A stretch of DNA of 64,000 bases from Rhinopomastus cyanomelas (GCA_013400115.1 VXBP01007596.1:129297-193296); one strand, 5' to 3'. Positions 47,301 to 56,901 are shown, counted from the stretch's first letter. The notes: a model not told the origin generated them from the sequence alone. Translations and numbers: made by a program.

Positions 47301-50300
47301 ACTAACCTCCAGTCGAGTGAACCTAATGTCACCTATTACATTGTGCAAGCACCTTGTGCCCAGATCAGGACCCAGTCTCCCTTCACTTCATTAACAATCT
47401 CATCAGCAACAGACTTTCAGGACACCTTGTAAAACCTGTCAGTCACAAGGAGAGAAAGGAGAGCTTGTGCTGTGTTTTGCAAGCACAAAGAACCATCCAT
47501 TTCTGTTTATATATAGGGGAGGGTTTTCCTTTGCAGGTGGCTACATTTTCCTTCTAACAGAAGGTCAGGTCCAGAATCACAGCTGCTGTCTTATCAGAGA
47601 CTCCCAAGTGCAAAAGGTGGCTTTCAGCAAGGCTTCAAAAGAGAGCTTGCTCCCAGCATGGGAACTGCACATGAAGAGTGTGACTAGGACTTGCTGCATG
47701 TGGAAATGAGATGTAAATGCAGTGTTGTTCAGCCCAAATGTTCCTGGGAATGAAAAAACTTAAAAAGAGTGTTTTGGAAAGGTTCCACTCTGCTGTTTTG
47801 ATTTAAAGTCCTAATTCATGGCCCGTATTTTCATGGACATTAATTCTGCTTAATTCACATTAAATATTTTAAATTCATATTAAATATTTTAACTCATCTT
47901 TAGCTTGGAGGAACTTAGGGAACAGGTATGTCTTGCTACTTGAGCTTGTGTATGAGTGTATTAATCAACACATTGCCTGATGTATTTCCCTGACCTCCCA
48001 ACCCCATTCGCACATCCAAGTGTAACTATTCTTGCTTGAATTTAAAATAAATGAGGAAAAGATTAGGATGCAAATATTACAGCACTAAAGTGTATAAAGC
48101 CGAGCTGTGATCCCAAGAGGTTCTCAACCTCTGCAACTGCTTCTGAAGATGATGTGAGATAGGGGTACCCCCTGACTGTCTCCTGAACAAACCATTAATC
48201 TTGGGGCACTGTGTGTGCATGATTTTTAATAGCTAACTTACTGCCTTTGACGATGGCTCGGTGCCCTCTGCCACTTCTGCCTCCTTAATGAGGGAGCAGC
48301 CCCCATTAATACCAGATTTGCGGAAGCCAGTTCCTAAGTCAAGCTTCTTCATGCCTGGGCTTATGATGAGATGAATCTGAACCACCCTCTCCAGATGTAA
48401 CTGCTCCTCCCGCTACCTTCAGGTTGGGAGAGCTTCCCAGTTGGATTGTTAACCTCAGTAAGAGGTCTGCAGAAGCAGGAGGGGAGACCTCATTGCTCTC
48501 TACAACTATCTGAAAGAAGGTGTTGGCAAGAGGAAATGGGGTCAGGTTGTGCCAAGGGAAGTTCAGACTGGATATTAAGAAAAACTTCTTCCCAGAAAGA
48601 GTGGGGATACCTTGGAATTGGCTGCCCAGGGAGGCACTATCCCTGGAGGGGTTCACACAACAGGTAGACATGGTGTTTCTGGAGATGGTTTAGTGGTTAG
48701 GGGTTTTAGGGTGGGTGTCAGACTTGATGATCTTGATGGTCTTTTCCAACCTTAGTGGTTGATTCTATGAACAGCTCCTTTGAGTTCTTTGGCTGATAAA
48801 TTGAGATGGGGGTTAGTGAGTTTGATGGGCCATCTGAAGAGTCAAGCTCAGGAGAACCCATGTGCTGCTGCAGATATGTTCACCTTCACATGGACACTTT
48901 TTTGAGGAGAACAAAGCAAACTGGAATGATAAAACCTGGCCACAGCAGTTTCTGTTCAAAGTGAGGCATGTGCTCACAGAGTTCACCACACCCTGATGAA
49001 GAGTGTCAGGTTGAGAAACCTGAGTGAGTTCAGCTTGGTTTCCAAAATAATGTTCTTTCCCTTTAATCAGAAAGATGTAAAACAGGTTGGGCTCTGCAAA
49101 CTCAGCCTGGAAACATTCTCATTACATCTAACAGGGAGATGAGTCACCACCAGGGCAGATTTCAGCTCTTGCTTTGCAAGACTGGAGCTAGAACTGCAGG
49201 GTTTGTGTTTCTTTCCCTTGCTGGTATGAAGGACAAAAGAGCTAAATATTATTCTGTTCCATTTCTTTCCTGCCTTCCCTGTTTCTTCGGAATTAAAACT
49301 GTCCTTCCTAAAAGTGCTGCACAATCCAGGGCAGTGGCTGGTGTTTTGAAACGATCAGTCAGCAAGAACCCGAAGATAATGGTTGGTGGCTGTGAGCTGG
49401 CAATAAACAAAAAAGAGTAGTTTTTCTTTCCAGTACTGGTTGTTTATGTGGACAAGTGTAGGCTTAGTGATTAGACCAGAACTCTTTCTGAGCTCTGCGA
49501 TTTCTTTCTGAAAGCATCACCCAAAGAGGGAGAAATGTCCTGTGGCTTGAGGGAACCAGATCAAGGAAAACAAGAGAATGTCCGTGTGAAAGTTCTCCCA
49601 CTCTTTGAACCACATACAGCAGAACCACAGGAATTTGAAAGGTGGAGCATGGTTCAAAGTTTTTTGCTCTATTCACTGTTGAGCAGGGATGTTGATTTCC
49701 TTGTGTGTTTACACTGGAGAATGTATGAGGGAGGAAAGTCAGGAAGGCTGGGAACCGGAGACTCCCTTAGAACGAGATGTCTAATGAAGTTCCTCATCCC
49801 CCCTATGGCTACACTCAGCAGTACAAGTTTGAATGGGGCAGTACAAGAGGTAGTTGTGCTGCCTCTACCCGGACTTTGCTTTCACAACAGAGTCATAAAG
49901 CTGCATTGTCACTGCACCCTGTTCCAGCTAAATATCTTGCTCATAAGCCGCAGTGAGCTCTGTACTGGCATCGGGGGGGCTCTTTGTACTCTCTGAATCA
50001 GTTCAGGATTCTTCTCTTGGAGCAGGGAATTTTAGAAGGAAGGCACCTGTTTTCATTTTCAAGTAGTCATGCGCTGCTGTATCCAGTGGGTTGACGAAGA
50101 TCTTCCAAATCTTTGTTGAGTGATGTAAAACCCACTGTGAATAGAAGTCCCTGTTCTATTTGACATAGGCATGAGCATACGGATTTCTTTTGCATGTTTG
50201 CAGTAGCAGCTTTTCTTTCAAGAGTAAATTGATGAGAAAATGGCCATCAAGAAAGGAGTTTTCAAGAGCAGATGGTGTTGCTTCCTACAAACCCTTTAAT

Positions 50301-53300
50301 TTTATTCATTTGCTTTTTCTCAGCTGAAAGAGGAGCTAAAATAGGGAGAAATAGGACTGGTACGAAAGAGTTACAGGATCCTGTCGGCAGGTATTCAGGG
50401 ACCGTCTTGCATAAAGTCACATTTATTTTCTAACAAGGACATTTTAACCCTTAAGCAGTCAAAACATCCCTGTTGTTTTGGGGAGCCTGAGAAAACAGAA
50501 TTGCTGAATACTTGCCCAGACTCAGCCTGATGTCCTGTAACCAGCTGTTCCTTCTGGTTCTGGTTTTGATTTGATGACAGGCAGCCTAGATCCTGTCAGC
50601 TTTCAACTGCCCTCTCTCTGGAATCAAGAGCACTGTGAGTTGCTGCAGCACCCGGGGTGGTGCTGTAGCCTGCAGCTCACATTTTAAAGTAAAATCTTGG
50701 CAGTTAGAGGATTTATTTACACTTTTGCTTTCAGTTTATGAAAAATAAGAAAATCATAGAATCATAGAATCATTAGGGATTGGAAGGGACCTTGAAAGAT
50801 CATCTAGTCCAATCCCCCTGCAACAGCAGGATCACCTAGACCAAGTCACACAGGAACACAACCAGGAGGGTCTTAAATGTCTCCAGTGAAGGAGACTCCA
50901 CAACCTCCCTGGGCAGACTGCTCCAGTGGTCTGTCACCCTCACTGGGAAGAAGTTCCTTCTCATATTCATGTGGAACCTTCTATGTTCCAGCTTACAACC
51001 ATTGTCCCTTGTCCTATCACCAGATGACACTGAGAAGAGCTTGGCTCCATCCTCCTGACACCCACCCTTCAGATATTGATAGACATTAATGAGGTCACCC
51101 CTCAGTCTCTTCCAAGCTCAAGAGACCCAGCTCCCTCAGCCTCTCCCCATAAGGGAGGTGCTCCACTTCCTTCATCATCTTCGTTGCTCTGTGCTGGACA
51201 CCCTCCAGCAGCTCTGTGTCCTTCTTGAAGTGAGAGGCCCAGAACTGGACACAACACTCCAGATGTGGTCTCACTAGTGCAGAGTAGAGGGGGAGACGAA
51301 CCTCTCTTGATCTGCTAACCACCCCCATTCTGCTCCACCCCAGGATGCCATTGGCCCACTTGGCCACAAGAGTACATTGCTGGCTCCTGGTCATCTTGCT
51401 GTCCACTAGGATCCCCAAGTCCCTTTCTCCCACACTGCTCTCCAACGGCTCAGTCCCCAGCCTATACTGGTACCTGCCGTTGTACTTGCCCAGATACAAG
51501 ACTCTTTAAACTACTTGCTTGTTGGTGCGTTCTGACTGTTTAAATTCTTCTAATTCAAGACTGAGGGGTGATCTCATTAATATTTATAAATTTGGAAAGG
51601 GTGGGTGTCAGAAGGATGGAGCCAGGCTTTGCTCAGGGTCGTCTAATGATAGGACAAGGGCAACAGCTATAAGCTGGAACATAGGAGGTTCCACATAAAA
51701 ACAAGAAGGAGCCTCTTTCCAGTGAGGGTGACAGAGCACTGGAAGGGGCTGCCCAGGGGGATTGTGGAGTCTCTTTCTCTGGAGAGGTTTAAAACCCACC
51801 TGAACTTGTTCCTGTGCAGCTTGGTGTAGGTGATCCTGCTGTGGCAGTGGGATTGGATGGTCTTTCGAGATCCCTTACAATCCCTGATGTTCTGTGATGC
51901 TGCAATTCTGGCTTTTCTGAGGAATTCCGAGTCTTAGTCCCGTTGGTAAAGACACTGAGCTACAACAGTGCTCCTGGCTGGTGAAAGGGAAAACCAAACA
52001 TCTCAGATATAGAAAGGGTTGAAATTATTCCTACAAGAAGCAATTGCTACCTCACTGCCCTACAAAGATCAAGTGCTTGTATACTGTGCTCTTAGACTGA
52101 CTGATAACTTTTTGTAAAGAACAGATGAAGTTAGGGCACTGTTTCTCAAAAACCTCCATGGATACTCTTCCATATAATTACAGAGAGGTGGGTGCTGGTC
52201 TCTTCTCACAGGTCATTAGTGGTAGAACAAGAGGGACCAGCCTCAAGTTGACCAGGGGAGAGTTAAGCTGGACATGACGAAACATTTTTGCACTGGTCAG
52301 GCCTTGGAACAGGCTGCTCAGGGAGGGGGGTTGAGTCCCCACCTTTAGAGGTGTTTAAAGATTATTTAGATGTGGTGCTTAGAGATCTGGTCTAGACCTT
52401 GGTAGAGTAGGGTTAGTGGTTGGACTTGATCTCAAGGGTCTCTTCCAACCTGAATGATTCCAGGATTCTGTGATTCTGTTGCCCTACTCGGAGCTGTGCA
52501 CTGATTTTCTTCCAATATTTCTTTTTCTTTTTAGTAGAAGGAAGAATTCCACAGCTGGCTGCTAGGTGTTTAAGCAATGCCTCCTAAGATGTAAGCATCC
52601 TGCAACAGGCATGTCTCTTCTTGTCACAGAGCCAGTGCCCGGCAGGCAGGGCGTGCTCCCAATCTGCTCTCATATCATCACAGCCTGTGCAAAACTACTT
52701 GAGGAAAAACACCTGGGTGAGGCTGGCAGAGGAGGGAGATGGTAGCATGGGCAAGGTGCCACCACACATGGCTGTGGCCACCCAGCACGCCCCCAGGAGC
52801 CCCCATTCCAGGCCATGTTCCCATTCTGGGAGATGGTGCTCTGCCATCAGCTACTCTTAGGAAGCAAGACTGAGCTTTGCCACACTGTCTGCTCCCCGCA
52901 GCAGTGGTGGTCACAGTGGGTAGCACTTAACCTACAGATCTGAGGGTGCCTCAGCACTTCCTGGGTGCGCAGCTGCTCTCCAAATCTTCTCCAGGAAAGA
53001 TCAGTACTTTGCACCTAACTGCCACCACTGAGGCACCTAACAAAAAAGCATCACCTCTAGAAAGCTTTGTCATTTCACCCTTCTTCCAGAAGTTATAGAA
53101 CTTATATCAAAGATCAGTGAGGTTACCACTGCCAGGCAACTTCTCTTACATCCAGGTGCCCCTTTTTGCTGATATAGAGCAGTGACAGAGAGACAGCGAG
53201 CGTGAACATCCTCAACAGGTTAAGCTGAGCTGTAACAGGATGAGAATCTCTCCTTCTTGGCTCTTTCCTTTGACTCTCAGACTCTGATACTCTGCTTGAG

Positions 53301-56300
53301 GTGCTGTTTTGCCACCTACACCTTCACATTGCATCACCCTGCCTCTGAACCTGCAGAAAACTCTCCAAGAGAAGAGTTTGGGCTAAAATGCTGGCCAGTT
53401 CCTCTTTTAGCCATTTTAATTATGGTATCCCCGATGTAAGATGGACATAGAACTGTTGGAGTGAGGCCACAGGAGGCCGCAAAGATGATCCAAGTGCTAG
53501 AGCACATTTGCTCTGAGGATAGGCTGAGGGAGCTGGAGTTGCTCATTCTAGGGAAGAGAAGACTCCGGGGGAACCTTAGAGCTGCCTTCTAATACCTGAA
53601 GGGAACCTACAGGAAGGCTGCAGAGGGACTTTTCACAAGGGGATCTAGTGCTAGGACAATGGAAAATGGTTTGAAACTGAAGGAGAGAAGGTTTAGAGTA
53701 GATCTTAGGAAGAAGTTCTTCAGTGCACGAGTGGAGAGACTCTGGAATCAATTGCCTGGAGACATTGTGGCTGCCCCCTCCCTGGAGGTGTTGGCCAGAT
53801 TAGATGAGGTCTTGAGCAAGCAAGTCTGGTTGAGAGGTGTCACTGCTCATGTCAAGGGTGTTGGAATAGGTGATCTCTAGGTTCCCTTCCAACCTCAGCT
53901 ATTCTGTGAGTCTATGTTTGCAGTCCCTTTCTGTCTGCTCACTCAGTTACTTGTTTGCAGGAAGGATATTTCAGTTGAAAAGATCTATAAGCAGACAGAA
54001 ACCTTTTGGCATAAAGAAGAAAAAAGGTTACAACATAAACCTGAAAATTTGATGGGCTGATGGAAAGGGATTTAGCCCACAGGAGTGGGTGAAGAGACAC
54101 AGTCAGATGGAGTGTTGGATTAGCTGAGCAGGCTCAGGACTGGTTTGTACTTGGATGGGAGACAGTGTGGGTACNNNNNNNNNNNNNNNNNNNNNNNNNN
54201 NNNNNNNNNNNNNNNNNNNNNNNNNNNNNNNNNNNNNNGGGGGGTGGTGGTGGACTTAGATGAGCTTTCGAGGTCCCTTCCAACATTCTGTGAAGTAGAC
54301 CTGGAAAATCCTGATCCATTTCTCTAGTCTAATAAAGCTGATGTGAGGCTTGGGGAGAGAGAGACTGAGCCCCATGGTGGTCACTGAGATAGTGTTTTTC
54401 ATGCCTGCCCAGCCCTGGGCAGGAGAATGTAGGACATTCTGTGCTTTATTACTTACAAGCTTGAAGCAAACAAATTGTGTAGTTTTACTCGAGGATTTAA
54501 GCTTAAGTATATAAATGGGTATCTTTTGGTTGATGAAGGTAGATCATGGTTGGAGTTAATTATCACTGGAGGGTTGAAGTGGTTTTGTTTATGTAGCTGT
54601 GTTTTCTTCATCCGGGTGTTCCATGCACGTGTTATTCCTTATTTTCTGAACTTCTGGTTGAGACTGTGTGTTTAAAATGGCTTTTACAATTGGGTTGATG
54701 GTTGGACTCGATGATCTCAAAGGGCTTTTCCAACCTAATCAGTCCTATTACCCTATAAATCAGCAAGTTTCTGGGTATCAAAAACCTGAAGTTACTCAGT
54801 TTCGGAGGGAATTTTGCTGAACATTGTGCACTGCATTTGAGTTGAGCTGTAATTTTTGTCAGAGTTGTTTGGGCTGTGATAGTTTTCCAGCACTGCTGCT
54901 GTTTGTACTTGCTTATAAGCCAACACCTTGCAAAACCACAGTGCAGGCAAGGGTGTGAGGTCCACAGATTCCCAGTTGACTTGAACTGCTTGCTCCATCA
55001 TGGGTGTCAAAGTCTTTTTTGCATCCAGAAGAGAAGACACTTTGATGTCTTTGAGCCATAGTTTCTCTTCAAGACTTAAATTATTGAATAGAAGGGTTTT
55101 TTTCCCCCAGTTGTTTTCCCAAAAGAATTTGCTTTGCCCCTTCAAATTGTATAACTGTACATTGTAAAGTTCTGTGATTTGAAAATCAAAGCATTAATAT
55201 CTTGAACAAGGGTTTTAAAATGAAGTGTTTCTGACTACGGATCAAAAGCAGAGGTCAAAATTCCCTACTAGACAGGTTTCAAGGCTTTAACTCCATTTAG
55301 GGCACGGTGCCAAACAAAGGATGAAAGAGCAGGAGCCACTGGATTTTCAGATTTATGGACTGTTGTCACACCTTTACATTCACATGTCAGGGAGCTAATC
55401 CCTCGATTAATACTTCTTTATTTTAAGGAAGAATATCATTAGTTTTGGGGACAGTCTTATTCTCCTTGTCTGCTGGTTTTATGGCATCTGGTGGGGTAGG
55501 ATAATTTGTTTTTGAAGGAGACTGTCCATTCTTACATCTTTACACAAGTGTTTATCTAGATCTTAGATTACATCTAGATTTAATTAGATTTAGTGTAAGT
55601 ATTAGGTGTGACTTGATCTAGGTGATCCTGCTGTGGATGGGGGATTGGACCAGATGGTCTTTTGAGGGCCCTTCCAATCCCTAAGGTTCTGTGATTCTGT
55701 GTTAAATCTAGAAGGGAATCCTGTAGCCAGGCCCTGTTACCTTGTGTACAAGAGATCAAAGCCAGCATTTTTCTGCATTCAGCACGCAGTGAATGATTGC
55801 TGGTGGAATGGAAATGCTCACCTCTGACAGAAGAGGAAGCTCCCATGCTTTCTCATTTTTTCTCTTTTCTATGACCTTATTTTCATATTTATTTATTTTC
55901 ATTATACACCAAAGAAAAGCACTGCAAGGCACTTTTAAAGTCCTTTCTGACGCGTCTTCCTTCTGATTTCAGCTTGGGGAAGAGCAGCTGCTGCCACGTA
56001 CCTGGTTGGCTTCTTACTTCTGGTCATCTGCTTTGCTCTGGCCATCATAGCATTTGCCATTGACACCCTTCGGTTCAACTTCATACGCGGCATCGGAGGC
56101 TTGCTCTTTGTGGCTGGTAAGGCACTACATGAGGTCAAGTTTAGCTTGTGTACATCCATATTAGAGCTGGTTTTACTGATTCTACACCCAAGGCTTTGTC
56201 TATGTGCACTTGGGCTCTCTGTGGAAGATGATATAAAATCTGTCATCCAGTGGATCCATTTTCAAATGCTCCAAAACGAGCTGTAGGTATTCTGGGGGCA

Positions 56301-56569
56301 GGCCATGTGATGGGTATTGGCTTAAACATTTCTTGTTTTCTCCTGTTTCTTCAGCTGTGTTCTCCATCATGGGCCTGGTCATTTATCCAGTTAAATTCTC
56401 AACCGAAATTGAAATGACGGGAATCAACATGTTCAGCTGGGCCTATGGCTTTGGCTGGACCACTGCCATCATGGAAATTTGCTTGGGGTTCTTCTTCTGC
56501 TGCCTCCCTAACTATGAAGATCAGATCCTGGGTAATGTGAAGCCCACGTATTTCTATTCTTCCCCATAA
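38093..56569 (+). CDS. PERP-like: PERP-like tetraspan protein, tandem copy 2 (three coding exons)
   Basis: Coding exons are 38093-38303, 55973-56116 and 56355-56569, phase 1 at both junctions, 189 residues. Exons 1 and 2 are exactly as long as in copy 1 (211 and 144 nt) and the ungapped proteins agree at about 137 of 189 positions, so the two genes arose by tandem duplication. The claudin/PMP22 signature is intact (W35, S-L-W 48-50, C53, C64), as are A-W-G-R-A-A-A-A and the tail F-F-F-C-C-L-P-N-Y-E-D. Differences: cysteines 4 and 8 are tyrosines, the N-W-S sequon is D-W-S, and TM4 contains Glu159 in place of a hydrophobic residue. All splice sites are canonical and there is no stop, so the copy looks functional. 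Family knowledge predicts a plasma-membrane protein of epithelial junctions; any specialised role is unknown. Orthology to mammalian PERP versus an older paralogue is unresolved. Confidence 0.91.
38606..38658 (+). mobile_element. CR1-like 3' tail remnant
   Basis: GATGGGACTAGATGAGCTTTGG followed by a decayed CCATTCTATGG; 300 bases into intron 1 of copy 2. Weak but in the expected order. Confidence 0.55.
38745..38890. repeat. AT-rich low-complexity block
   Basis: About 145 bases made almost only of TTTAAAATTAATT-type motifs, far more AT-rich than the flanks. 0.45 kb into intron 1 of copy 2. Confidence 0.8.
39434..39597 (+). mobile_element. CR1 LINE, ORF2 piece cut at an N
   Basis: Sense CR1 (P-E-E-R-G-L-G-V-L-A-D-E-K-L-H-M-S-Q-Q-C) starting upstream of the usual truncation points and stopping at the N at 39598. 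Confidence 0.85.
39598..39598. other. Single N within CR1
   Basis: A lone N joins a CR1 coding segment directly to a CR1 3'UTR with the intervening sequence missing. Probably a collapsed gap. Confidence 0.7.
39599..39754 (+). mobile_element. Composite CR1 3' end with two stacked 3'UTRs
   Basis: A first 3'UTR core (GGAACTGGATGATCCTGTGG) without its octamer tail runs through GACTGACTGTGTGACTCGG straight into a second, different 3'UTR (TAGGTGATCCTGCTGTGTCG) with an ATTCTATG tail. The same arrangement recurs at 42855-43021. Confidence 0.85.
39893..40062 (+). mobile_element. CR1 LINE, 3' end
   Basis: GGAACAGGCTGCCCAGGGAAG to ATTCTAGGATTCTATG; older subfamily with GGACCTGATGATCTCAAGGG. Confidence 0.88.
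40063..41728. other. Intronic unique DNA of copy 2, left part
   Basis: Only a 54-base CR1 tail is recognisable here; no exon between exons 1 and 2 is expected or seen. Confidence 0.6.
40682..40735 (-). mobile_element. CR1 LINE, 54-base tail
   Basis: CACAGAATCACAGAACATTTAG and GGAAGGGACCTCGGAAGATC, then unrelated sequence. Extreme 5' truncation. Confidence 0.8.
41729..42186 (-). mobile_element. CR1 LINE, 3' 0.46 kb
   Basis: Three octamers at the start (ATCATAGAATCACAGAATCA), then an intact antisense ORF2 end of about 140 codons. Young copy. Confidence 0.93.
42648..42719 (+). mobile_element. CR1 LINE, 3' tail
   Basis: GGACTTGATGGTCTCACAGG and GATGATTCTGTGTG: a short, older copy abutting the nested CR1 that follows. 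Confidence 0.75.
42732..42779 (-). mobile_element. CR1 LINE, tail half of an interrupted copy
   Basis: CACACAGAATCTCTCTGGTTGG to GGGATCATTT. Its body resumes at 43022 (AGTCCAACCATC) after an inserted sense CR1; the two halves join in the normal CR1 order. Confidence 0.82.
42780..43021 (+). mobile_element. Composite CR1 nested inside another CR1
   Basis: Starts with a coding piece (GGAGAGCAGCCCTGAGGAGA), is cut by the N at 42815, then runs through two stacked 3'UTRs as at 39599-39754 and ends ATTCTATGATTCTA. Inserted in opposite orientation into the CR1 spanning 42732-43565. Confidence 0.82.
42815..42815. other. Single N within CR1
   Basis: The third lone N of the window, again at a jump from CR1 coding sequence to CR1 3' sequence; probable collapsed gap. 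Confidence 0.7.
43022..43565 (-). mobile_element. CR1 LINE, body of the interrupted copy
   Basis: Antisense ORF2 end open for about 170 codons (A-S-R-S-R-E-V-I-I-P-L-Y-L-A-L-M-R-S-H-L-E, F-R-L-D-I-R-K-N-F-F). A different subfamily from most copies here. Confidence 0.9.
43843..43900 (-). mobile_element. Probable CR1 tail remnant
   Basis: TTATTAAGGTCGGAAGGGGC and the CTCCTGCTCAAGCAGGA block match the CR1 3'UTR order, but the octamer tail is gone. Confidence 0.5.
44966..45263 (+). mobile_element. CR1 LINE, 3' 0.3 kb, older subfamily
   Basis: GGAGGTTGTAGAGAGGTGGGGG to AATCTATGGTTCT, with ATGGCCTCAAGCTGCACCAG of the older CR1 group. Sister to 52180-52481. Confidence 0.87.
45729..45875 (+). mobile_element. 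CR1 LINE, 3' 0.15 kb
   Basis: GTCCTTCACTGGAGACGTTC to ATTCTATGATTCTGTGATTT; well conserved, main local subfamily. Confidence 0.92.
45972..45987. promoter_or_regulatory. Perfect 16-base palindrome resembling an RFX X-box
   Basis: AATTGCCATGGCAATT is self-complementary and differs only in the outer bases from the palindromic RFX element GTTGCCATGGCAAC. It stands at the edge of a CR1-free, AT-rich stretch (45960-46200) that looks like non-coding DNA under constraint. Function is inference. Confidence 0.45.
46296..46640 (-). mobile_element. CR1 LINE, 3' part
   Basis: CTCATAGGATTGGAAGGGAC start; antisense ORF2 end (F-R-F-D-I-R-E-K-F-F-N-L). Same subfamily as 2481-2922. Confidence 0.9.
46818..46935 (+). 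mobile_element. CR1 LINE, 3' tail
   Basis: TATCAGGCTTGAAGGGGCTC to CCTATGATTCTATGG; same subfamily as the preceding copy but opposite orientation. Confidence 0.88.
46936..50753. other. Intronic unique DNA of copy 2, middle part
   Basis: One CR1 (48466-48769). Otherwise no recognised repeat or coding signal; open frames at 47217-47709 and 49535-49996 look like chance. Confidence 0.6.
48466..48769 (+). mobile_element. CR1 LINE, 3' 0.3 kb, old
   Basis: AGAAGCAGGAGGGGAGACCTC to GGTTGATTCTATG; D-W-I-L-R-K-T-S-S-Q in a shifted frame is the decayed D-I-K-K-N-F-F region. Confidence 0.87.
50754..51510 (-). mobile_element. CR1 LINE, 3' 0.76 kb
   Basis: ATCATAGAATCATAGAATCA start with perfect octamers, then antisense ORF2 end with one small deletion around 51110. 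Reads back to the Y-L-G-K-Y-N-G-R-Y-Q segment. Main local subfamily. Confidence 0.94.
51560..51908 (+). mobile_element. CR1 LINE, 3' 0.35 kb
   Basis: AAGACTGAGGGGTGATCTCA to TGTTCTGTGATGCTGCAATT; opposite to and 50 bases from the preceding CR1. Confidence 0.92.
52180..52481 (+). mobile_element. CR1 LINE, 3' 0.3 kb, older subfamily
   Basis: ACAGAGAGGTGGGTGCTGGTC to CCAGGATTCTGTGATTCTG. Confidence 0.9.
53434..53917 (+). mobile_element. CR1 LINE, 3' 0.48 kb
   Basis: Sense ORF2 end (R-V-D-L-R-K-K-F-F-S-A-R-V-E-R-L-W-N-Q-L-P) and an ATTCTGTGAGTCTATG tail. Same subfamily as 19056-19434. Confidence 0.9.
54116..54174 (+). pseudogene. 5S rRNA-like fragment (truncated at the N gap)
   Basis: Aligns with the 3' half of vertebrate 5S rRNA: AGCTGAGCAGG corresponds to the internal box A (AGCTAAGCAGG) and ACTGGTTTGTACTTGGATGG to box C, with GTACTTGGATGGGAGAC identical over 17 bases. 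The 5' half is unrecognisable and the 3' end runs into Ns. Several mismatches in the core make it a 5S pseudogene or a 5S-derived SINE head, not a working gene. Confidence 0.65.
54175..54238. other. Assembly gap, 64 Ns
   Basis: Unknown sequence between a 5S-like fragment and a CR1 3' tail. Confidence 0.98.
54239..54294 (+). mobile_element. CR1 LINE, 3' tail after the gap
   Basis: TTAGATGAGCTTTCGAGGTCC and ACATTCTGTG; the rest of the element lies in or before the N gap. Confidence 0.78.
54688..54755 (+). mobile_element. CR1 LINE, 3' tail, old
   Basis: GGTTGGACTCGATGATCTCAAA and CTTTTCCAACCTAATCAGTC; no clear octamers. Confidence 0.78.
54792..55520 (-). pseudogene. Degraded protein-like tract, possibly a processed pseudogene (unrecognised)
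   Basis: On the minus strand the segment reads as protein-like sequence across at least three frames with stops between them: 5' part Q-S-P-S-K-T-N-Y-P-T-P-P-D-A-I-K with D-K-E-N-K-T, middle part A-L-S-S-F-V-W-H-R-A-L-N-G-V-K and L-V-Q-D-I-N-A-L-I-F-K, 3' part a 133-codon open stretch with L-S-L-E-E-K-L-W-L-K-D-I-K. This mosaic of coherent stretches suggests a decayed coding sequence with no introns. I cannot name the parent, and no poly-A tail is visible. Chance remains possible. Confidence 0.35.
55606..55701 (+). mobile_element. CR1 LINE, 3' tail near PERP-like exon 2
   Basis: GTGACTTGATCTAGGTGATCC to TTCTGTGATTCTGTG; ends 270 bases before exon 2 of copy 2. Confidence 0.9.
55973..56116 (+). 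CDS. PERP-like: PERP-like copy 2, coding exon 2
   Basis: 144 nt, acceptor TTTCAG at 55972 and donor G|GTAAGG at 56117. It encodes A-W-G-R-A-A-A-A followed by TM2 and the start of TM3, about 79% identical to copy 1. It sits 17.7 kb from exon 1, so gene predictors could miss the link. Confidence 0.91.
56355..56569 (+). CDS. PERP-like: PERP-like copy 2, terminal coding exon
   Basis: Acceptor TTCTTCAG at 56354; the exon ends in TAA after Y-F-Y-S-S-P, close to the mammalian PERP C-terminus and seven residues shorter than copy 1. TM4 includes Glu159, which is unusual for this family. Confidence 0.91.
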
Positions 56570-56713
56570 ACACCAGGAAAAATGCATTCCTCTTGCAGAG
56601 GTATCTGACAGACCAGCTATATTTTCCAGACTATCATCCTCACACTGTCATCAGATGTTAATAGAGAAGGCTGGAAATGTTTCAAATGTGGAAAAATGGT
56701 ACTGATATTTTGC

Positions 56714-56719
56714 AATAAA
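56714..56719 (+). terminator. Polyadenylation signal, PERP-like copy 2 (proximal)
   Basis: AATAAA 145 bases after the stop. This would give a short 3'UTR. Confidence 0.6.
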
Positions 56720-56895
56720 ATTACCTGCTCGATTTTGGACCTTCCTATCTTGTATGGGTTGTTTAGGTAAAGCCTAAACATTAAAACCCCTTTTGTTTCC
56801 TCATGCGCTCCCATGAGTGGGGTGTATGTGGATCCCACTGCATCTCAAAAGCATTCATATTTCTAACGAAATTTAGGAAAACCTGCTAAACTCAC

Positions 56896-56901
56896 AATAA
56901 A
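56896..56901 (+). terminator. Polyadenylation signal, PERP-like copy 2 (distal)
   Basis: A second AATAAA, 327 bases after the stop; an alternative 3' end. Confidence 0.35.

Larger units (their letters stand above)
38304..55972 (+). other. Intron 1 of PERP-like copy 2
   Basis: 17.7 kb, GT-AG ends, roughly one third CR1. It also holds two single-N joins, a 64-base N gap, an AT-rich block, an RFX-type palindrome and a degraded protein-like tract. Its extra length over intron 1 of copy 1 is due in large part to CR1 insertion. Confidence 0.8.
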
